64,000 bases of DNA from Halictus rubicundus (lineage: Eukaryota > Arthropoda > Insecta > Hymenoptera > Halictidae). Below are positions 56,421 to 64,000 of the stretch, piece after piece (the stretch's first letter is position 1; each line of letters starts with the position of its first letter). The translations under genes were made by a program, and so were the position numbers. The stretch lies in NCBI RefSeq assembly GCF_050948215.1, contig NC_135157.1, positions 2,232,001 to 2,296,000 of the forward strand, given 5' to 3'. A model generated the notes under the pieces. It saw nothing but the letters and a program-made list of their open reading frames with translations, was not told the DNA's origin and made no database searches.

Positions 56421-58334
56421 TATGAGACTGACAACTATTTAAATATATAATTTATGCAACAAACATAAAATTGTGTTGAACCAAGATAAAATTTCAAGAA
56501 TGGAAGTGAGAAAGATAAAAGGGAAGAGGAGGAATGTCTCAAACTTTCAGAAAATATTTAAGCGTTTCCAAGATCGCAAGCACGTTAATTACAAGCGTAA
56601 TTGCGTTCGTAACTTCGCATACGACCGGCGACGGCCAAGACAACAAGAAATCGATTCGTTTAATCGCAGTCTAACCTTTGACCCTATGCATGGCGAAGCT
56701 TCCAAAGAATTCGTACACCGTCTAAAAGAAAAAGGGAAAAACAATAATGTCGCTCGAGCGGCATGCGGATTTGCGCGGAGCTTTATTTTCGTCTCCGTCG
56801 CTTGAGCAACACTGACTCGCTTCGCGATGCGCTGGATTTATTGTACGAGGACAAAGTGGATAATTATTATTATTGTCTTAAGCTCCATTAGGAGAACAAC
56901 ACAGCTTTACAATATTATCGTTGTTACAATCGAGTGAACAATTTCTTGCCTTAAATCATCTATGGTGATCATAAATATCATTCATATCATCACTGCAAGT
57001 ATATTTTTACAGAGACAACGAGTAACAATATAAAAATATAAACGATCCCTACACACTGCCCTGCGATCGCAGGATCACGCCATTTTGCCACAAAATTTAA
57101 CCAAAGAAGCCTGACATAAAGCCCAAATTAAAAATATATATTTCGTTATATCGATACTGTAACTGTCAAATCGCAACTCCGAAAAGTTTTATCATTGCTG
57201 TTGAAGGATCTATCAGATAATCCTCAGCCATGGACTTTAAAAAATTCTGAAATAATGAGTTAACCACAACGAGCCACGCAACGACTAAAACAATACACTA
57301 TTCCGCGCACGCCACGGTTCTAAACGAAGCACTAAGCTTTCTTGATTAACAGTAAACTGCGACAGTTTCAAGTCATCCGCAAACAGGAAAAATCAACACG
57401 CAGTAACAACAACTAAACACACGCCACCTGTGGAAGCTACAAGCTCGCCAGACCCATTCGAAGAACGAGCCACACGAGGTAGTAGTTGCTGTCAGAGATT
57501 AAGTTCGACGTTAGAACAATCTGGTGTTAAGACAACTGTGTTCCACATGTCTTCCATGTTAAACTCGCGCCTCGCGCGCGAGATTGGAGGAACCAGATGC
57601 GACAGCGTGTTTCTCGATGCCGCCCCGTTCTCGAAATCCGTCGGACGACATCGCCGAAAAATACGGCAAAAAATTCCGAATATGTGTCTCGTCGTAATTC
57701 GCGCATGAAGCTCCCTGGCAGGCCGGCTCGTAGACAGGGTTTAAATTGACCGAAGAAAAATGTCGGGCCAGCCGGGAACCGAGACGGATATTAGCCGGAG
57801 CGACGAGCTTTTAACGCTGGAATTTTCACGCTCCAGCTATCAACCCCTCCGGTCGACCATCGTCGCGCGGAACGAAACATTCTCACGCTTCTCGGCGCGG
57901 CCTCTCTCCTCCCCTGCGACCAATTAATAAAACTCTGTATCCCTTTTTCCATTTTTTTTTTCTGTCCGTGATTCCCGCTCGCAAACGGTCTCCGCCCGCG
58001 ATACGGTCGCGGGCTTGCGCGCGGAATTCGCTCGCGCACGACCGAGAGTGCTGAATGATGTTCTCGGACATCGTTATGCCGCTTGTCAAGGGGAGGATCG
58101 TTGTTTGATAAATTTCGGCCGGTGGCGACGCGAACCTCGGGCAAAATAAGTAAATCGTTTATGTGTCACCGTGAATTTGATCGCTTAACCATCGCGTCAA
58201 TACCGAAAACGGAGCGAATCTGCGGTGCACGTATCTACAGTCGCGGACAAAAAGATAGGGCTCCACGTTTCCTTGTATTTCCATATGATATCGGAAGAAA
58301 ATGTTTATTTTAGTGAAAAGTCGATTTTATTTTA
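56421..58334. other. Gene-free stretch with GC-rich blocks
   Basis: AT-rich at 56850-57260, GC-rich at 57430-58100. Frames at 56473-56805 (+), 57430-57708 (+) and 57791-58144 (-) have no domain. At about 58240 CAGTCGCGGACAAAAAGAT after a TA resembles one end of a Tc1-type element, but no partner end was found. Confidence 0.4.
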
Positions 58335-59008
58335 TAAGGGGGGGGGGGGGATTATGTGTCGTGACTAATACAGCGGTATTCTTCATCTTTGGATCCGAGG
58401 AGATTCGTTAAAAAAATGTTGCAACAAGAATTGACCTGGACCCTTTCTTCAAGGTCATGTGTTTTTATCGCATCGCTAGTATTCACCGCGAGGAACAAAA
58501 GTCTGAGAGAAAGGTCTCAAGACAGCCGTTCTCTTAAAAAACTGGGAGGGGCAGATTCTACGTGAGAAAATAAGTCGAAACTATAGAATACTTTGGCTTC
58601 ATATGACGCCTCGTGTTCGAGAAATTAGAGTTAAAAATTTGGCGACCTACCGGTTCTACTTCTTACTAAATGCTAGACAAGCGACCTTGACGGATATTTA
58701 AAATCGATTTTCCCCGAAACGACGCATCAAATGAAAAAAAATCTGATATTTTCCACTAACTTTTCTTGTGTAGAATCAGCCCCTGCGCGTTTATGCCATC
58801 TTGAGACAGCCTGTAGACGTACGGAATAAAGTAGTTTATGAAACTTTAAAGTCGTTTTCTAAAAGAACGGTTGTCTCGTGACCCATGGTTCCCGCGAGAC
58901 TTTTGTTTCTCGCGATGAATACTATATGATGCGATAAAAGAAAAATTGACCTTGAAAGGTGTATGATACCACTGTATTAGTCACGACATATAATTTCCTT
59001 CCATCCTG
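58335..59008. mobile_element. Long imperfect inverted repeat, mariner-type MITE
   Basis: 58351-58570 and 58775-58994 are inverted copies of each other with scattered differences, sharing TCGTGACTAATACAGYGGTA, GAACAAAAGTCT and TTTTATCGCATC-type blocks. The right end reads CCATCCTG then TA, as expected for TACAGGATGG ends. The left end has a run of 13 G (58338-58350) where that terminus should be. The GACCTTGAAAGGT block resembles the arms of the DD41D-type elements. No transposase. Confidence 0.65.
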
Positions 59009-59159
59009 TACATGTAGCTGTAAATATCTGTACGAAGAATTATGTACAGTATCCATTTCTAAGAAATGTTATGAAGAAAGACGTTAAACTTTGCAGTCCT
59101 GAAGTATAAAATGATAGGACATACTTGTAAATCTGCACAGAAGATGTTAATGTTATAAT

Positions 59160-59259
59160 TAGACTGCGGATGTTTATGTATTTTTCAATTTTTGTAGTAC
59201 AGTTTTGAGAAAGTGGATTCAAATAAATTATTATTTTCCGCATTAAGATCCGCAGTCTA
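59160..59259. mobile_element. Short hAT-type MITE (TAGACTGCGG family), 100 bp
   Basis: Starts TAGACTGCGGATGTTTATG and ends TTAAGATCCGCAGTCTA. Flanks GTTATAAT (59152-59159) and GTTACAAT (59260-59267) match at seven of eight bases. It is half the usual family length, so it is an internal deletion that still moved as a unit. Confidence 0.75.
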
Positions 59260-59267
59260 GTTACAAT

Positions 59268-62200
59268 ATATCGGGATAAATAAAACACTGTCCACGAATG
59301 GTCTGGTAGCCATAAATACACTTACCCTGCATGCTGAACTTGATCCCATCTCTAGTTACGAGGTGCACAAATTAACAATCCCGTTCTGACGTCGTCGTCT
59401 TTCTCGTTACCGCGCTTCATTTCTGCCGTATTAAAGGAGAATTAAACAGAGGGGCGGTGACGACGGAGACGCGGTGCATATGAAAAATCACCGTCTGACT
59501 CCTCGGAGGGAAAGGATATTACGATTGTTACGTTTTTCCTGCTGGAATCGTAAATCTTCCGCCGCGACCCCGACTTGCTTCTCCAGGGGTTTACAAGTCC
59601 CGGCTTGCAGTCTCGTTTACGCACAGAGTTTTCTCCGACCGATGAGGGGACCATCTCCCGCGTCCTGCCGTTATTTTGCGATCCTCCAGTTAGACCGGGG
59701 AGCTTTCGCAAGACAGATTACATTACAGCTCCGACAATATTCGAAACGACACTGCTTTACATTCGACGCCTATCGACGTCTAACGACAGCCGGATGACAA
59801 ATGTCTTTCAGGAAAGCTAATGACTTTCTTACGGTTCTTGTTCACAATTCATTGATGAGACGACCCTTTTCCAGCTCTCTCCCTTCGCTTCATTCTTCAG
59901 CATGTCGACTGTCAAACAATCACCCCTGAATATTTCCGCAGAGTCAAGTAATTTAGTCGTTGCAATCAAAACTGCAATGGTTGATTCTCTTGAACTCTTT
60001 TAGATCATACAAATCCTAATGAAGTTCTGTTTAACCAAATTATGAAGAGAATTAATATTTAAAACTAAACGGAGATTCGTGTCAGACACTTATGACTGAC
60101 ATTACAGTCAACCTAATTTTCTGTATTTTTTATTATACAAATTATTAACACTTTGACTCATAACATCGAACAAACATGAAGAGTTAAATCTTCAAGTGCA
60201 TAGCCATTTGGTAAAGCAATTATTGTTTCCAGTGCAGCAAGCACATCTTCGGAAGCTTCACAACAGCTTCGGAAAATCGAAGTTTTGAAACTCTTCATCT
60301 TATTTTTGTATTCCCTTTTGACAAATGAATTGGATCTTCCGACTATACTAGTACACTGCGGATTTGTATGCAACTACTAAGTTGTTAGTTGCAGCAGACA
60401 GGAATATTTTTACATTCTACGGATGTTTTTACGTCTTCATACTTCACCTTCTCACTTTCGTCATAAACTGAGTCCGTCAATAGTAGTCTGGCAATAAAGC
60501 AGGACGTTAATAGCGTTTATCCGTTTCTTTCTGGTTTTCGTGTCTGCCAATCGCCTAATTAGCTCTCGCTCCTTTTTGCCTTATTTCACGTTTATCGGAT
60601 TAACGACGTCCCTTATTATACGACGTTCTTCCGCTAACGCAATTTACACTTCACACCTCATTAACACCGTGCTCGGAGATATACATAAGAGGTACGCTTT
60701 ACTATTATAATTATTAATATTCAGTTCAACTGCCGAGGCTGGAGGCGATCCATCTTACTTGAGAGCGGCCGCTTCCGTGGCCAGCCGTCGCCCAATAAAA
60801 CGATACCCCGCGATAAACCTTTCGAAGCCAATTAGGAGCTAATTGATTTTAACTGTAAATCTATGAGCCCGATTCCTCCGACCTGGCCGGTTTCATGGGA
60901 TTGCGGTTAAGACGGGCCTGGGGACTTCTGCCAAGCAGCCAGTTGTTCCCGATAAATTTACGATGACTACACTCCCTTTTCTTGCGCTCGTTCTTCTCTC
61001 TTCTCCTCGCGCTGCTGACTCTCGATCGTACTGCGTCATCTGTCCCTCCCCCCTACCCCCTGTGCATCTCGCTTCTGGAAAACCTTTTGCCTTCTTTTCC
61101 CCGTGGCTTCGCTCCCGGCCAATAAAAATCGCTTTTCGCTCATTAGCTGGAGAAACGAATCCGTTTCGAGATGCTTAGAGAAGAATTATTGGAAAAACCT
61201 ACTGCGGGTCTCACTTATTTTTACGTACCCGTTCAATTCTTATATCAATGATACCTTATTGCTATCAGCTCCCATAGAGTTTGTGCGATCACGACGTTCC
61301 TGATTCACATTCGTTCACATGATTCGGGGGTGTCGCTTTCTTGCGTAAAATTTTCCAATTAAAATGAAAGTTCACTCTGTTCGTGTTTGCAGTTTGTATT
61401 CAAATTTTTTTAAAAGCGTTTGTACCTCTTCGAGATTTTTGCAAGGCTAGAAGCTTACCAATTTAAACCAGATCCTATTTTTCAGAGAAAGGATTTGGAG
61501 ATATTCGAGACTCCGTACCAGAAATAGTTTGCTCGATTTAATGCAAACTTTGATTCATATGTTCATACAGTTTTGTACAACAAAAATATTTGGCTACAAC
61601 TCAATTGTACTCGTGTGTATTTAAACGCTTCGAACATTGTTTAAAAATGTGAAAACTTTTTACCTCACTCGAAAATTACAAAATTTCGAAGGCCCGTAAT
61701 TTCTAAACAAATTCTAAACCGGTAAAATGATGACTTAAACCCCCCCCCTAATTTCACATGGACTACTACATATTTCATTTAGAACAAAATCGCCGATGAT
61801 GACGTCAGTGATCGACTTGGCATGGAAGACTCTTAGGTTTTCTTATTGGGGGATCGCTGGAAAAGGATTACGAAAAGTAGTGATTCTTTGAAATTCTTTT
61901 TCAGCAAAGCTTACGGTTTATTGGTACGAACGGTGCATACATGTTTTCACTACGAGTGCCGTTTTTTCATCGCTAGATGGAGAACAGTGTAGAGCGAACG
62001 GTTGACGGTGAGGGTGGTTTCCGTGAAAGGAAATGGCCTTTAACTGCGAACAAGAAGCGGATATAAGAATTCCGGGGGTTACCGGAAGGGCTCAGATTTT
62101 ACGATACTCACCGCATCCTAGAAACGGAACGCAAACCTTTCCCGTAGGGCAATCGCTGTTCTTCTCGCAGGATTTATCCGCTTCCCGTTTGCGTCTGCTG

Positions 62201-62446
62201 TCTGGGAGGTTCAAGGTTACGACCTCGGACTCGTCCTAGTGTTTCAAGAAAATTATCCACCATTAGACAATTTAATTCCACGGCGAGGGTAGATCTATTG
62301 CCGTTCCCGAGGTAAAGCAAGAAATAGGGGACGTTGCGTCCGAACGGGGGATGAATATATCTCCTTCCTGATTTAAGGGTGTTGCACAGGGCGCCGTTTG
62401 TTGCTCGAAGCAGCACTCAATTTGGATATTGAAAAAGTATGGATTT
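59268..62446. other. Gene-free stretch
   Basis: GC-richer at 59400-59800 and 60700-61180, AT-rich elsewhere. 59897-60030 is related to the repeat at 56149. A lone hAT-family-like end (CACTGCGGATTTGTATGC) lies near 60356, and TTAACACTTTGACTCA at about 60147 looks like a lone TTAA-MITE end. A run of C lies at 61741-61748. Open frames have no domain. Confidence 0.4.
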
Positions 62447-62803
62447 TTAACACATTCGCTGCTACATCAGTGTACATAAAAATCGTACAAAATATTAAGC
62501 TGCGTGGAAAGTTACGTTTTGACGAAAATAATGATACTATTTTTAAACAATGACTATTATTGGTTTATTAATGTATCTTTTGATTATTCTACTGTGCATT
62601 GTAAAACAATCGATACAAATATTATTTTCAGTGTATTCTTGATTAGTTTTTATTCAAACAGATCGAACTTTCTATTTAACGTTGTTAGACCTGAAGAATC
62701 AAAATGAATCACAACATTTAATCTGCATCTTTCAAGTGTTGACAAAAGATATTGATTTTCACCCGATTCATACATGGGCATTGTGTAGCAGTCAACGTGT
62801 TAA
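62447..62803. mobile_element. TTAA MITE (CACGTTGACTGC family), 357 bp
   Basis: Starts TTAACACATTCGCTGCTACA and ends TGTAGCAGTCAACGTGTTAA with TTAA at both ends. It is longer than the relatives at 16849-17091 and 33754-33970. A 67-codon frame inside is not a transposase. Confidence 0.7.
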
Positions 62804-63292
62804 ATTCTATTTATAACTACTACAACACTACAAGCCTGCATTCTTGACTCGTGCAATATTATTCGAGCAGAAACCTGAGCGATGAATCATCTTGACTATG
62901 GTTAGTTGCGAAAGCTTGTAGAACTTTGTCACTATACATTATTCACCATTTGTCCTATGAAATACTGTTTAAAACAAAAACTGTATTATACTAAGTGCTG
63001 CTTGTAATTTGGTAATTAGTTTTTCGTAAAATTTCTTTGTTTTGTGAGGAATTACATTGTGATTAATAGATGTTTTGATAAACGCGGTTATCGATCAAAT
63101 AATTCCAAGAAACTCTGTACTGAAATATTATAAATTATTAATTAAAAGACCTAGTGTTCTGCGAAAATCTTTCTATACAACTGTCTTGAATAACGCTAAA
63201 TTCCGAATAAATGAATGTCCGAGGTGTAACTCTAACTGCACCTGATATTTCGCTGATAAATATTAATTTTCTACCTTGTAACTAATACTCTT
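62804..63292. other. AT-rich gene-free stretch
   Basis: No coding frame, RNA gene or repeat end recognised. Confidence 0.5.
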
Positions 63293-63422
63293 AAGCTATG
63301 TTCACACCGAAGCTTTTTGTCGCTTCCTGTTGCCTTCTTTTTTGTTTACCTAATAAAAGCAGAAGAAGGCAACAAGAGGCGACAGAAAGGTGTTTGATGT
63401 TGCTTCAGTGTTGGCACAGCTT
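63293..63422. repeat. 130-bp hairpin element
   Basis: The left arm AAGCTATGTTCACACCGAAG, then TGTTGCCTTCTT, pairs with the right arm AAGAAGGCAACAAGAGGCGA, then GCTTCAGTGTTGGCACAGCT, leaving a loop of about 15 bases. A left-arm relative at 33265-33345 shows it is a dispersed family. It is a probable small MITE; the superfamily is unknown because no target duplication is clear. Confidence 0.6.
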
Positions 63423-63599
63423 TAGACTTTCTGAGAATCGAAGAGTGGCTAAATAATTGAGCCGTTTATTTTGAAAGTGGCCCAAGTCCATTTATACTTA
63501 AATTGAGATATTTATTATTGATAATGTCCGAAGGCAGTGATGAAGGTAATTTTAATTAATTAGTATTTAACAAGTTAATCTGAATTTTACAAAAAACGG

Positions 63600-64000
63600 T
63601 GCTTAACAAATAGCTTCAAGCGTCCTAAAACATGTTAAAAATTTAAGAAGTGAAACACATTATAGCTTACAGTGATATGTCTGCAGGACAAAATAGAAGC
63701 ATTAAAGTAGCTTTAATATGGCTAAAAATTGTCCAAACTGTTGATAATAATGTGGAAATCATAGTTTTTACCAAATGATAGAGATTTTGGCGTGGTAGAA
63801 ATGTCATTAAAAAAAATGATTTACTGTTTGTCCCCCAAGATTATTATAATATTATCAAAAAGTGCCGGAAAGGTAATAACTTTATTGTAAATGAAATGAT
63901 CAGAAGACGCAATTTTTAAAAGGGTAAAAAATTCTAACGGAGAATCAATAAACTGGTTAAAAATATGTTGGATGCGTTTTGTCAGAAATGAACCGTATAA
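63600..64000 (+). pseudogene. Broken DDE-type transposase fragment, family not assigned, runs off the window
   Basis: Pieces in shifting plus-strand frames give SVLKHVKNLRSET, then IIAYSDMSAGQNRSIKVALI, then LPNDRDFGVVEMSLKK, VPQDYYNIIKKC, FIVNEMIRRRNF-stop and ESINWLKICWMRF near the right edge. The order SDxxxGQN then LPNDRDFG then PxDYYNII resembles a group of insect transposases I have seen but cannot name with confidence. There is one shift at about 63655 and at least one more near 63770, plus stops after RRRNF. It continues beyond base 64000. Confidence 0.6.

Noticed and set aside
1..64000. CRISPR array, operon or phage-like structure
   Set aside because: No regularly spaced short repeats and no closely packed same-strand genes; the window is eukaryotic in character.

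Overview
The window looks like nuclear DNA of an insect, most likely a hymenopteran. The evidence is AT-rich intergenic DNA mixed with short GC- and CpG-rich patches, no operons, and a dense layer of DNA transposons of insect types (Tc1/mariner, pogo, piggyBac-type TTAA elements, hAT, Transib-like). The order is an inference from composition and element types; no single-copy host gene fixes it. I recognise no complete host gene, rRNA or tRNA. The window reads as an intergenic desert or the inside of very large introns. Two stretches on the minus strand (24240-24523 and 40531-40784) look more like coding DNA than the rest and are given as candidate exons only.

Layout. 0-13 kb holds scattered small TTAA elements, hAT-type elements and an 848-bp TA-flanked element at 11844-12691. 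13-23 kb has an hAT element with a perfect 8-bp target duplication (13096-13376), two copies of a roughly 550-bp dispersed repeat (17461-18014 and 19575-20759), each interrupted by a TTAA insertion that the other lacks, and a near-perfect palindromic mariner-type MITE (22696-23119). 24-36 kb is mostly GC-rich patches separated by hAT and TTAA elements. 36.6-43 kb is a transposon cluster: a Tc1/mariner-superfamily element with DD41D spacing (36792-37855), a related internally deleted element (38746-39691) inserted in a TTAA MITE and bracketed by an exact 84-bp direct repeat, and a pogo deletion derivative (40944-42082).

45-49 kb holds a 1405-bp Transib-like element (45276-46680) inside a TTAA MITE, then a third DD41D-type element (47536-48857). 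53-56 kb holds a mariner remnant and a young-looking 1.6-kb Tc1 element with IR/DR-type ends (54013-55612). The right edge (63600-64000) runs into a broken transposase gene of a family I cannot name.

How the parts relate. Most recognised content is non-autonomous: deletion derivatives and MITEs that keep ends and target-site duplications but no working transposase. The Tc1 copy keeps its catalytic triad but has an in-frame stop and a damaged middle. Nested insertions give relative ages at 18.0-18.4, 19.7-20.3, 31.9-32.3, 38.7-39.8 and 45.1-46.7 kb. Most long reading frames in the GC-rich patches look like chance open frames.
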